NCBI GenBank assembly: GCA_021741585.1
Contig: JAIOXN010000001.1
Span: 372,001 to 436,000, forward strand
From: Aquiluna sp.
Lineage (GTDB): Bacteria; Actinomycetota; Actinomycetes; Actinomycetales; Microbacteriaceae
Reading direction: 5' to 3'
Length of the DNA stretch: 64,000 bases
The notes below the pieces were generated by a model. It saw only the letters and a list, made by a program, of their open reading frames with translations, was not told the origin of the DNA and did not search any database. The translations under genes and the position numbers were made by a program. Shown piece by piece: positions 17,197 to 25,242 of this stretch; position 1 is the first letter of the stretch, and every line of letters starts with the position of its first letter.

Positions 17197-19692
17197 CTAG
17201 ATGAATAGGGTGGTTTGAGATTCTGCAGCTTCGCCCAAGAATGAAGCGACTCCGCCGAATTCGATGCCATCCATCAGATCCGAAGGGGCAATCCCCAGAA
17301 GATCCATGGTCATTGTGCAGGCGATGATTCTGGCCCCGCCAGCTTGTGCAGCTGCAATTAGCTCAGGAAGCGACTGGACATTGTGCTTCTTCATAACACC
17401 CTTGATCATCTGAGTGCCTAGCCCGCCCAAGTTCATCTGAGACAGCTTTAGCGAGTCTGCACCAGATGGCATCATGGTCGAGAACATCTTCTCCATGAGC
17501 TTCTTCTGGCGCTTTGGAGGGTTCTTCTTGCGAAGAGCATTTAGACCCCAGAAGGTGAAGAACATTGATACTTCTTCTCCCATCGCGATTGCTCCATTGG
17601 CAATGATGAACGAGGCGATTAGTTTGTCCAAATCACCTGAGAACACCACAAACGATGTCTTTGCAGGACCGGCAATTGTTGAACTTGCGGCCTGTGCGGC
17701 AACCAAGGCGCCTGCTCCACCCTTTCGGATAGTGGCAGCAAATCCTGGGCCTTCAGGAACCATAGATACCAGTTCGTGGCCGTTGCGCTGGCACCAAGCA
17801 GGTCCATCATTTGCAAAGCCAGGGTCTGACACGTGAATCGTTATTTCGTCCCCGGGCTGAAGAACTTTCACCTTTTCAGATAGCTTCATGATTGGCCCTG
17901 GGCAGGCAAGACCAGTGCAGTCAAGATCAACCGAAAGACCAGATGCAACAGGGGTTCTCTTGAATAGCGACTGGGTTTCCGCATAGTTCAAAGTAGGAGC
18001 CGGCATGGCCTCTTTTTCACCGGTGACTTCATGCACGTAGCGGAATGTAGTTGAACCACCCGAGAGGGTCGCTACATCTTCAAAACCGCGCTGGGCTAAA
18101 GACCTAAAAGCAAGATAGCTTCGGAATCCAACGCCGCAGTAAAGTCTGATTGGGCTCTTGCGATCCCAGCTTTCGGAGTCCTTGCGGAAGGTTGCCAACG
18201 GGAAGTTCTCGGCACCTGGAATGTGCCAAATGTCGAATTCCTCTTTGGTGCGAACATCGATCATTCGAGCACCCTGAGTCTTCTCGGGGTAATCCTCTGC
18301 CTGCCAGATCTTGATGTCACCATTGAGCACGTTAGATGCTACGAAGGCAGCCATGTTCACGGGATCTTTGGCGGAACCAAATGGTGGTGCGTAGCTGAGT
18401 TCAAGATTTTGCATGGCCTGGACGCTCATTCCAGCGCGAAGCGCAGTGGCAAAAACATCCAAACGCTTGTCGACGCCATCAAAACCACAAGCTTGAGCTC
18501 CCAAAATCTTGCCGCTGTCATCAAATAGCAACTTGATGTGCATGGTCGAAGTTCCTGGGTAATAACCTGCGTGCCCAGATGGGTGAACGTGAATCTTGCG
18601 GTAGCTGACCTTGTTTTGAATCAACTGTTTCTCAGTCGCACCGGTTCCACCGGCGACCATGTCAAACACCTTGACAATCGATGTTCCCTGAGTTGATTCA
18701 TACACGGTGTCACGACCGCAAATGTTTTCTCCGGCAACCCTTCCCTGACGATTCGCTGGTCCTGCCAAAGGTGCCAAGAAGTTGCCAGGCAAAACGGTGT
18801 GCGGAGTTTCTACAACATCACCCGCGGCATAAATGTCTGGGAAATTAGTCTGCATGTGAGCATTGACCTTGATTCCACCGCGGTCGCCCAGCTCGATGCC
18901 AGCATCCTTTGCTAGTTGATTAGCGGGCCTCACACCGGCAGACATGATCACTAGATCGGCGTCTAGCATCTTGCCGTTGTTGAGTTCGACCAACAAAGCA
19001 GAGTTCTTTTGGCTGATCGCCGCAGCTGCAGTTGAGAGATGGAGGCTCAATCCTTTTGAGCGCAAGTAGTTTTCGACTGGAATCGACATCTCTTTGTCAA
19101 TTGGAGGCAGAATCTGGTCTGCAAGCTCAACGACGCTAACGTTCACCCCGATGTGTACAAGATTCTCAGCCATCTCAAGACCGATGTAACCAGCGCCGAC
19201 AACGACTGCCTTTACCTGGCCACGGGTTCCTGCGACCTGCTTCTCCAGTTCGCCGTCAACCAAAGCTTTGATGGCATCCATGTCGCCGATGCGGCGAAGG
19301 ACATGCACACCTGGAAGATCCAGTCCAGGGATTGGTGGGCGCATCGCTTCAGCGCCTGGGCAGTAGGCGAGCTTGTCGTAGCTTTCTTCATACTCTCGCC
19401 CTGTCTCTAGCTCACGGATCTTGAGAACCTTCTTTGCGGGGTCGATCGAGAGCACTTCTTGTGAGGTGCGAACATCAAGATTTAGAGATTCTCTGAGACT
19501 CTCTGGGGTTTGCAGCAGGAGACGGTCACGCTCTTTGATGACACCACCGATGTGGTACGGCAAACCACAGTTTGCAAAGGACACGTGGTGTGAGCGCTCA
19601 ATGATTATGATTTCTGCATTTTCATCGAGCCTTCGGGCTCGAGCTGCGGTCGACATTCCGGCTGCTACGCCACCGATTACTAGGAGTTTCAT
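17197..19692 (-). CDS. CoA-disulfide reductase-rhodanese-TusA-DsrE fusion protein
   Basis: 831-residue four-domain sulfur-handling protein. Residues ~1-450 are an FAD/NAD(P)H pyridine nucleotide-disulfide oxidoreductase of the CoA-disulfide reductase type (GGVAAGMSTAARARR; redox Cys42 in FANCGLPY; second Rossmann GAGYIGLEMAE). Residues ~465-560 are a rhodanese domain (Cys519 in YCGVGFRS). Residues ~585-658 are TusA/SirA (CPGP at Cys597). Residues ~680-831 are a DsrE-like domain with Cys792 in ACTMTMD. Such an arrangement can reduce CoA persulfide or disulfide and pass the sulfane sulfur along the Cys chain; the substrate in vivo is inferred. The start ATG has AGGAAA upstream. It has its own promoter inside the end of dprA. 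Confidence 0.93.
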   Translation of the reverse strand: MKLLVIGGVAAGMSTAARARRLDENAEIIIIERSHHVSFANCGLPYHIGGVIKERDRLLLQTPESLRESLNLDVRTSQEVLSIDPAKKVLKIRELETGREYEESYDKLAYCPGAEAMRPPIPGLDLPGVHVLRRIGDMDAIKALVDGELEKQVAGTRGQVKAVVVGAGYIGLEMAENLVHIGVNVSVVELADQILPPIDKEMSIPVENYLRSKGLSLHLSTAAAAISQKNSALLVELNNGKMLDADLVIMSAGVRPANQLAKDAGIELGDRGGIKVNAHMQTNFPDIYAAGDVVETPHTVLPGNFLAPLAGPANRQGRVAGENICGRDTVYESTQGTSIVKVFDMVAGGTGATEKQLIQNKVSYRKIHVHPSGHAGYYPGTSTMHIKLLFDDSGKILGAQACGFDGVDKRLDVFATALRAGMSVQAMQNLELSYAPPFGSAKDPVNMAAFVASNVLNGDIKIWQAEDYPEKTQGARMIDVRTKEEFDIWHIPGAENFPLATFRKDSESWDRKSPIRLYCGVGFRSYLAFRSLAQRGFEDVATLSGGSTTFRYVHEVTGEKEAMPAPTLNYAETQSLFKRTPVASGLSVDLDCTGLACPGPIMKLSEKVKVLQPGDEITIHVSDPGFANDGPAWCQRNGHELVSMVPEGPGFAATIRKGGAGALVAAQAASSTIAGPAKTSFVVFSGDLDKLIASFIIANGAIAMGEEVSMFFTFWGLNALRKKNPPKRQKKLMEKMFSTMMPSGADSLKLSQMNLGGLGTQMIKGVMKKHNVQSLPELIAAAQAGGARIIACTMTMDLLGIAPSDLMDGIEFGGVASFLGEAAESQTTLFI

Positions 19693-19715
19693 ACTGTTTC
19701 CTGTCTGTGAACCTA

Positions 19716-19743
19716 TTTATAAGACTACATCTAATAATCACAA
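19716..19743 (-). promoter_or_regulatory. Promoter of the CoA-disulfide reductase fusion gene
   Basis: Minus-strand TTGTGA (19738-19743), 16-base spacer, TATAAA (19716-19721): close to the sigma-70/SigA consensus. The -35 covers the last bases of dprA, including its stop codon. Transcription would start roughly 17 bases before the ATG at 19692, leaving room for the AGGAAA ribosome site. Confidence 0.6.
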
Positions 19744-20802
19744 TTTGGTAACAGCGGGAATAAAGTCTCCTAACGAGTTCAACTCGCTCAACAGTCTTTG
19801 GATATCGGTAATTCTTATGCCGCTTTCAGCCGATATCTCACTTGGCGTCCTAGCCCCATCGCGGTAGGCATCGAGCACCCTCTTTGCATCCATCGACTCT
19901 TCCACTTGAACCCGAGCATTTAGCATCCAGGGTTTGGCAAGTCCCTCCTTGATCATCGCGTTGCAACCCTGAGCCGAAGTGTCGCTAAAGCTTCCGGGGA
20001 TTGCAAACACCTCACGACCGCAGGCTCGTGCGTGAGTTGCGGTGTTCTTCGAGCCAGATCTGTATCCAGCCTCGACAACAAAAGTTGAGTTTCCAGCAGC
20101 AGCGATTAGTCGATTGCGTTGCAGGAATCTGAATCGACTTGGCGCAGTGAACGGAACCAGCTCGGAGACCAGTGCCCCCGATGAGCGCACCATTTTATGA
20201 AATAGCTCCCAGTTTTCTTGAGGATATGCCCGATCGATCCCTCCGGCCATAAATGCCACCGTGGGCAACCCCAAATCCAGAGCTGCCTGATGGGCAGCAG
20301 CATCAATGCCCTTGGCTCCACCAGACACGACCGGAAAACCAATTTGCTTCACCAGTTTTCTGGCGTTTTGCAGACCCTTCGCAGAAGCTTCGCGAGTGCC
20401 AACAACCGAGACGACACTTTGGTCTAGAACAGACACTTCTCCTGCGGCCCACAAAAGATAGGGCTGGTGCAATTCCAAATCCGCGAACTTGCCCCAGAGT
20501 GATTTGTGATCCTCTGGAAAAACCGGGCGCGCATTCCAACGAACAGCACGTTCAACCAAAATGCCAACGTGGACTTTTGGAAGCCTTAGGCTCACCCGCT
20601 CCAACATCGCTGGTAAACCAGCAAGGTATTCAGGGGCCGAATCCTCCAAGACCTTTGACCAAAGCTTTTTGGCACGGCCAGTCCGAATGTCAGATACCGC
20701 TTCTGCACCGCGAAACAGAAAAATCAAATACGCGAGCGCATCACCCGGCTCAGATAGAGCCGACCAAATTATTGTGTTTTCTTGTTCTTTGGATAAATAC
20801 AT
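19738..20802 (-). CDS. dprA: DNA-processing protein DprA
   Basis: 354 residues. Loads RecA on incoming single-stranded DNA during natural transformation. The Rossmann-like core has VVSVVGTREASAKG, SGGAKGIDAAAHQAAL, ERNR-equivalent FLQRNRLIAA and EAGYRSGS. A short N-terminal SAM-like region and a C-terminal winged-helix segment (DGARTPSEISAESGI, near residue 315) flank it. No clear ribosome site precedes ATG 20802, but the N-terminus fits the family (ALSEPGD). The usual upstream partners yraN and comM are not between it and DUF2469. Confidence 0.92.
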   Translation of the reverse strand: MYLSKEQENTIIWSALSEPGDALAYLIFLFRGAEAVSDIRTGRAKKLWSKVLEDSAPEYLAGLPAMLERVSLRLPKVHVGILVERAVRWNARPVFPEDHKSLWGKFADLELHQPYLLWAAGEVSVLDQSVVSVVGTREASAKGLQNARKLVKQIGFPVVSGGAKGIDAAAHQAALDLGLPTVAFMAGGIDRAYPQENWELFHKMVRSSGALVSELVPFTAPSRFRFLQRNRLIAAAGNSTFVVEAGYRSGSKNTATHARACGREVFAIPGSFSDTSAQGCNAMIKEGLAKPWMLNARVQVEESMDAKRVLDAYRDGARTPSEISAESGIRITDIQRLLSELNSLGDFIPAVTKL

Positions 20803-20852
20803 ACCAATAAATTGGCAGTTTCAGATGATCTTGAGCTTAGGTTTTTGGGATT

Positions 20853-20861
20853 TGTGGATAA
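20853..20861 (-). promoter_or_regulatory. Perfect DnaA-box sequence upstream of dprA
   Basis: The minus strand reads TTATCCACA, an exact match to the classical DnaA box, in the 65-base gap between DUF2469 and dprA. It lies about where a -35 would sit for a TAAGCT -10 sixteen bases further on. It is a single box, so this is not an origin; a regulatory role is possible but a chance match cannot be excluded. Confidence 0.35.
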
Positions 20862-20867
20862 CTCGAG

Positions 20868-21191
20868 CTACTCGCCGACTGCCAATTCTTCTGGAATTTC
20901 AAGCTCTTTCGCTCCGGTCTCTTCGACGTTCACGTCCTTGAATGTCATAACTTTGACCTGCTTGACGAATCGGTCCGTTCGATAGATGTCCCAGACCCAA
21001 ACATCCTGCATGTTGAGTTCAAAATAGAAGTCGGTTGCGGTGTCAACCCTCTTGAGTTCAACGTCGTTGGCCAGGTAGAACCTGCGTTCGGTCTCAATTA
21101 CATACTTGAACATTTTCACGACATCGCGGTACTCGCGATAGAGGGCTAGTTCCGCATCTCTGTCGTAGTCTTCGAATTCGTTTTCATCCAT
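20868..21191 (-). CDS. DUF2469 family protein
   Basis: 107-residue protein conserved in actinobacteria next to rnhB. It is acidic at the start (MDENEFEDYDRDAELALYRE) with the conserved core FKYVIETERRFYLAN and FYFELNMQDVWVWD. No membrane segment or metal motif is seen. The function is not established to my knowledge. It lies 19 bases downstream of rnhB and is probably co-transcribed. Confidence 0.9.
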   Translation of the reverse strand: MDENEFEDYDRDAELALYREYRDVVKMFKYVIETERRFYLANDVELKRVDTATDFYFELNMQDVWVWDIYRTDRFVKQVKVMTFKDVNVEETGAKELEIPEELAVGE

Positions 21192-21210
21192 GGTTTTAGA
21201 AGTCTAAGCC

Positions 21211-21849
21211 TCAAAAAAGAGAATTTTGGTCGGAAAGAATTTTGGCCAGCCACGAAAGCCTGTGATGCTCGGTCGGTCCAAGAGACTGCAGGGCAGCGAT
21301 GTGTGAATTCGATGCATATCCCTTATTTGAATGCCAGTCGTACTCAGGATGCTCACGATGAAGCTCTCGCATTTGGTTGTCTCTCGAGACCTTTGCCATC
21401 AATGCCGCGGCAGACACACTGCCGTGATCCCTATCCGCTTTCACCCTTAGAGTCACTTCCGCACCTAAGTCAGCATCGACTAACCAGTTCTGTGAACCGT
21501 CCAGCAGAATTATGCAGTTTCCAGATACCAAAGGTCTAATGGCGGCAATAGCCGCCATTTTCAAAGCTTTTGTTATTCCCTGGGCTTCAATGACCTCGAC
21601 GCCTGAGTAACCGACCTCAAACTCGGCCCAGGAGGAAATTAATTCTGAGATGGAGCCCCTTTTGGATTCAGGTACCAACTTGGAATCTCGCACGCCCTCG
21701 GGCATAGAGCCCAAGTGTTCATTTGTGATTGCAACTGCACCCACGGCTACCGGACCGGCCAATGCCCCTCGGCCTACCTCGTCAACGCCAATGACCAGGT
21801 CAAAGGTATTTAGAAGCTCAGCCTCTAGATCAAGGCTTGGGTGTGACAT
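21211..21849 (-). CDS. rnhB: Ribonuclease HII
   Basis: 212 residues. Removes ribonucleotides from DNA and RNA of RNA-DNA hybrids. Motifs: VIGVDEVGRGALAGP (first catalytic Asp-Glu), RDSK, and KADRDHGSVSAAALMAKVSRD. The ATG overlaps the end of lepB by 20 bases on the same strand, so the two are translationally close. Length is normal. Confidence 0.96.
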   Translation of the reverse strand: MSHPSLDLEAELLNTFDLVIGVDEVGRGALAGPVAVGAVAITNEHLGSMPEGVRDSKLVPESKRGSISELISSWAEFEVGYSGVEVIEAQGITKALKMAAIAAIRPLVSGNCIILLDGSQNWLVDADLGAEVTLRVKADRDHGSVSAAALMAKVSRDNQMRELHREHPEYDWHSNKGYASNSHIAALQSLGPTEHHRLSWLAKILSDQNSLF

Positions 21850-22579
21850 TGAAGGTATCGGGGTAGTTCTCTAGCCAAATCCAGTTTTCAACCGGCCAAG
21901 AAATAACCACGGCCCGGCCGACCACAAAACTCTCGTCAACAAAACCACCCGAAGGTAAGTCCTGGTGATAGCGAGAATCAGTGGAGTTCTGACGGTTGTC
22001 CCCCATCACCCAGTAAGAACCCTGGGGAACCGTGACGCTGAAATCAATTTCGGATGGGACAGATCCCGGTCGAAGATAAGACTCGTCAATCGGAACCCCA
22101 TTGAGCAAAAGCCTGCCCTGAGGGTCGCAACACGTGATGGTGTCTCCGGGTAAACCAATAACTCGCTTTACAAGGTGCTCGGCGGAATCCGGGGCGGTGA
22201 TGCCAAAAGTACCAAGCACAAAATCTGATATTTCTTGAAACGAGCTTTTTTCAACAGTTGGAATAGCCCCCAACCAGCCACCTGGATCTTGGAAGACCAC
22301 CACATCGCCGCGCTCAAGCGGAATCACTTCGGGAACCAGAACGTTCACGATGATGCGATCGTTGATTTGAAGAGTGTCCATCATGGAGCCGGATGGAATA
22401 TAAAAAGATCTAATAAAGAAAGCCTTGATAGCAACGGAGAGAATCAGAGCTGTTCCGACAATAACCACAAAGTCAATCAGGAAAGCAAAAAACCAATTCT
22501 TGCGAGCCTTTTTATAGCTCCTGCGCCATGATGTCAAAAACGTAGTCTTGCGAGGTCGAAGATCCCCGGCAGATGACAT
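21830..22579 (-). CDS. lepB: Signal peptidase I
   Basis: 249 residues starting at ATG 22579; the open frame continues upstream into rplS but that part has no family similarity and would overlap the ribosomal gene. A cytoplasmic basic N-terminus, one membrane segment (~29-55), then the periplasm-side catalytic domain: IPSGSM with Ser65, and HLVKRVIGLPGD with Lys138, the Ser-Lys dyad. MGDNRQNSTDSR is the box E motif. It cleaves Sec and Tat signal peptides. It starts 10 bases after the rplS stop, in the common actinobacterial order rplS-lepB-rnhB. Confidence 0.95.
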   Translation of the reverse strand: MSSAGDLRPRKTTFLTSWRRSYKKARKNWFFAFLIDFVVIVGTALILSVAIKAFFIRSFYIPSGSMMDTLQINDRIIVNVLVPEVIPLERGDVVVFQDPGGWLGAIPTVEKSSFQEISDFVLGTFGITAPDSAEHLVKRVIGLPGDTITCCDPQGRLLLNGVPIDESYLRPGSVPSEIDFSVTVPQGSYWVMGDNRQNSTDSRYHQDLPSGGFVDESFVVGRAVVISWPVENWIWLENYPDTFNVTPKP

Positions 22580-22589
22580 GCTGCTCAGT

Positions 22590-22946
22590 TTACTTAGAGA
22601 TGTTGTCGCGCTTCTCGCGAATCTTTGCTGCCTTACCGCGAAGATCGCGTAGGTAGTAAAGCTTCGCACGGCGAACAGCACCGCGAGAGACTAGCTCAAT
22701 CTTGTCGATTACTGGGCTGTGTACTGGGAAGGTACGCTCAACGCCAACCTGGAAAGAAACCTTACGAACCGTGAAGGACTCGCGGATACCCTCACCGGAG
22801 CGGGAGATTACTACTCCCTGAAACACCTGGATACGGCTGCGGTTACCTTCGATGATGTTTACGTGCACCTTGACGTTGTCTCCTGCGCGGAAGGCAGGGA
22901 TGTCAGTCTTTAGGTTCTTTGCGTCTACTACGTCAAGAATGTGCAT
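22590..22946 (-). CDS. rplS: 50S ribosomal protein L19
   Basis: 118 residues. The conserved L19 core is visible: [26 protein letters not shown], and [15 protein letters not shown]. It sits at the 30S-50S interface. A 130-base gap separates it from trmD; this holds a small TGCCA/TGGCA hairpin (23052-23068) but no convincing terminator or promoter. Confidence 0.98.
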   Translation of the reverse strand: MHILDVVDAKNLKTDIPAFRAGDNVKVHVNIIEGNRSRIQVFQGVVISRSGEGIRESFTVRKVSFQVGVERTFPVHSPVIDKIELVSRGAVRRAKLYYLRDLRGKAAKIREKRDNISK

Positions 22947-23076
22947 TTTTTCTCTTTTCCATTTGCGCGCAGGTCAAAACGGCTAGTTCTAATAAGATTT
23001 TGTGCCCTTAGCTCCCCTGCGGCAGAGACCGGTGGACACGAGGTAGAAGTCTGCCACAAACTATGGCAAAAAACAA

Positions 23077-23757
23077 CTAGTCGATTGGTAAATCAGGGCG
23101 GTTGCGCCTGGTTCTCTCAAGGGATTGACTCTTTCTCCACTTCTCAATTTCCGCGTGGTGGCCAGAGAGTAAAACCTCAGGAACCTCTAGCCCGCGCCAG
23201 CTTTGTGGCTTGGTATAGCTCGGATATTCCAATAAGCCATCATTATGAGATTCTTCGGCAAGAGATTCGGAATTACCGATTACCCCTGGAATTAACCTTG
23301 CTATTGCCTCGACCATCGCAACGGCGGCAACTTCGCCACCATTCAGAACGTAGTCTCCGATTGAAACCTCTAAAACCTTGGATTTGGTTTTGGCGTAGTC
23401 CACAACCCTTTGATCAATCCCCTCATAACGACCACATGCAAAAACTATGTGATCAGCGGAGGACAACTCCTGGGCCAGAGACTGCGTGAAAGGAACACCG
23501 GCCGGGGTTGTGAAAATAACTGTGCTATCGGCAGTCAAAACATCGTCAAAGGCCAATCCCCATGGTTCTGGCTTCATCACCATGCCGGCCCCACCACCAT
23601 ATGGAGAATCATCAACGGTTTTGTGGACATCCTTAGTCCAGGAACGCAGATCATGAGCTTTGAAATCAATTAGCCCGGTTTTCTGCGCTTTGCCTAGAAG
23701 GGAGAGTTCTAATACTTTGAAATATTCAGGAAAGATACTGATTGCATCAATTCGCAT
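23077..23757 (-). CDS. trmD: tRNA (guanine-37-N1)-methyltransferase
   Basis: 226 residues from ATG 23757 ([13 protein letters not shown]), the canonical N-terminus; an upstream extension inside rimM is rejected. The SPOUT trefoil-knot region is clear: [15 protein letters not shown] and [14 protein letters not shown], with PGVIGNSES following. Methylates G37 to prevent frameshifting. It overlaps the rimM end by 11 bases. Confidence 0.97.
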   Translation of the reverse strand: MRIDAISIFPEYFKVLELSLLGKAQKTGLIDFKAHDLRSWTKDVHKTVDDSPYGGGAGMVMKPEPWGLAFDDVLTADSTVIFTTPAGVPFTQSLAQELSSADHIVFACGRYEGIDQRVVDYAKTKSKVLEVSIGDYVLNGGEVAAVAMVEAIARLIPGVIGNSESLAEESHNDGLLEYPSYTKPQSWRGLEVPEVLLSGHHAEIEKWRKSQSLERTRRNRPDLPID

Positions 23758-24316
23758 CAGCTTCCTCAATCTCCTCGAACAGCCCTCCAGGTGGAGTGAT
23801 CTCAATAATTCCTGCTGCGATGTCAACCTTTGGCACAAACGCCTTCACAAAAGGCAGGAGCACCTCGCCATTTTCGGTTTTGATAATCAAAAGATCCTGA
23901 GCAGGCATGTGTTCCACTCGAATAAGTGATCCGATTTCGTGGCCGTCTCGAATTACCTTTAGTCCTGCAAGTTGGTGGTCATACCAAGCATCTGGCTCCT
24001 CGGGACTTGCGTCCAAAGGTTGATCAATCAGCAAAATAGCCTTGATTAGAGTCTCAGCGACATTTCTGTCGCTGACGCCTTCAATGAATAAAACTGGAGA
24101 CTGATTGAACCACTTAAGTTCAGAAACAGTGATGGTCTTACCAAACCACTGGGAGTCTTCAGGTACCTGAAGCTCCAAAACTGCCCCTGGAACAAAACGT
24201 TCATTTGGGGAGTCGGTATAAAGCTCTAACTTGATTGCTCCCTTTAGGCCGTGTGCTTTGAGCAGGCGACCAACTCGGAGCTTGGTGCTATTAGAAATCT
24301 GTATCCACCACGTCAA
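23747..24316 (-). CDS. rimM: Ribosome maturation factor RimM
   Basis: Assembles the 30S head by binding S19. The RimM fold begins at [21 protein letters not shown] and ends with a PRC-barrel ([13 protein letters not shown] onward). The start is unclear: no ATG or GTG lies near the expected N-terminus. I use TTG 24316, which overlaps khpA by 26 bases. Further upstream ATG codons at 24346 and 24334 would give longer overlaps, and an ATT at 24301 (ISNSTKL) sits behind GGTGG and would match the usual length best. Confidence 0.9.
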   Translation of the reverse strand: MTWWIQISNSTKLRVGRLLKAHGLKGAIKLELYTDSPNERFVPGAVLELQVPEDSQWFGKTITVSELKWFNQSPVLFIEGVSDRNVAETLIKAILLIDQPLDASPEEPDAWYDHQLAGLKVIRDGHEIGSLIRVEHMPAQDLLIIKTENGEVLLPFVKAFVPKVDIAAGIIEITPPGGLFEEIEEADAN

Positions 24317-24527
24317 CTCGGACGCGCTTGCCATCGGCAAGGGCATTGACAACGGTTCTTAACGCAGTCGCAGTGCGACCATTTTTGCCAATCACACGAC
24401 CTAGGTCGTCTGGGTGCACGCGTACCTCCAGCAGATCTCCCTTACCACCCGAGCGGGCGGCAACGGTTGCGTCATCGGGGTTATCCACGATGGCGCGAAC
24501 AATGTGCTGGAGGGACGCTTGCAACAT
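24291..24527 (-). CDS. khpA: KH-domain RNA-binding protein KhpA
   Basis: 78 residues, a single KH domain with the GxxG loop in DDLGRVIGKNGRTATALRTVV. The family (YlqC/KhpA) binds RNA, partners with KhpB/Jag, and is encoded between rpsP and rimM in many Gram-positives. It begins two bases after the rpsP stop. Confidence 0.94.
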   Translation of the reverse strand: MLQASLQHIVRAIVDNPDDATVAARSGGKGDLLEVRVHPDDLGRVIGKNGRTATALRTVVNALADGKRVRVDVVDTDF

Positions 24528-24529
24528 GA

Positions 24530-25096
24530 TTATTCGGCCTTGGCTTCCTCAGCAACAGCCTCTTCGGCTGCGGCTTCTGGAGCTGCCTCTTCGGCGGCTG
24601 CTTCTTCAGCAGGTGCCTCGGCAACAACTTCCTCAGCTACTGCCTCTGCAGGAGCTTCGGTGGCTTCTTCAACAACGGCTTCTGCTGCTACCTCAGCTGC
24701 AGGTGCTTCTTCAGCAGCTGGAGTTTCCTCAACTACTGGAGCGGCTACCTTCTCAAGCTTTGGAAGGACTACTGACTTCTTCTTGGTGTCAGCTACGAAT
24801 TCTTCCTTGGTGCCCTGAGGCTTAACGGTGTTCTTCTTCTCGCCCTTGGCGTTAGCTAGGTCACCGGTTAGCTTTAGGATCACAGCTGCCTGCTCAGTTG
24901 GCTGAGCGCCAACGGATAGCCAGTACTGTGCACGCTCTGAGTTAACTTCGATGATCGAAGGCTCGGTGGTCGGAACGTAACGACCAATTTCTTCAATAAC
25001 ACGACCATCACGGTGTGTACGTGAGTCTGCTACCACAATGCGGTAGTGAGGGTCGCGCTTCTTACCAATGCGCTTTAGGCGGATCTTTACAGCCAC
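24530..25096 (-). CDS. rpsP: 30S ribosomal protein S16 with long acidic tail
   Basis: 188 residues. The S16 domain occupies ~1-85 ([37 protein letters not shown]). After a lysine-rich linker, the last ~70 residues are almost only Ala, Glu, Val and Pro. The core alone is the normal bacterial length, so the tail is an extension; Ala/Glu-rich S16 tails are known in actinobacteria. Start GTG at 25096 with CAGGAG upstream. First gene of rpsP-khpA-rimM-trmD. The 146-base gap from ffh should carry its promoter; TTTACA and TCTAAT there are spaced 19 bases apart, so support is weak. Confidence 0.96.
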   Translation of the reverse strand: MAVKIRLKRIGKKRDPHYRIVVADSRTHRDGRVIEEIGRYVPTTEPSIIEVNSERAQYWLSVGAQPTEQAAVILKLTGDLANAKGEKKNTVKPQGTKEEFVADTKKKSVVLPKLEKVAAPVVEETPAAEEAPAAEVAAEAVVEEATEAPAEAVAEEVVAEAPAEEAAAEEAAPEAAAEEAVAEEAKAE

Positions 25097-25242
25097 AATT
25101 CTCCTGAATTATCTATTTTGGGAGAGATTCTGCCGTGAGCGTGGGGGCACACTCGTCAGGTCTCAAGGGGTTTCGAGGTCGTATCAATTAGAGGGTTGAC
25201 ACGTTCGAACTTGTAAATCCTGCCAGAAAAAGAGTGATTTGG

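Noticed and set aside
20253-20810. 185-codon plus-strand frame opposite dprA
   Set aside because: Antisense to conserved DprA motifs; Pro/Gln/Arg-rich mirror sequence.
22580-22681. Longer lepB start overlapping rplS
   Set aside because: The additional 34 codons lie inside the rplS coding region and do not resemble signal peptidase; ATG 22579 gives the normal N-terminus.
23052-23068. TGCCA/TGGCA hairpin as trmD terminator
   Set aside because: On the coding (minus) strand the T-run lies before, not after, the 5-bp stem, so it is not a standard terminator.
22941-23489. 182-codon plus-strand frame over the rplS-trmD gap and trmD
   Set aside because: Most of it is antisense to conserved trmD, and no domain or start signal is seen.
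24328-24825. Plus-strand open frames (Leu/Gln-rich and Ser/Ala-rich) opposite the rpsP tail
   Set aside because: Low-complexity products of the Ala/Glu codon repeats of rpsP read backwards; no independent coding signal.
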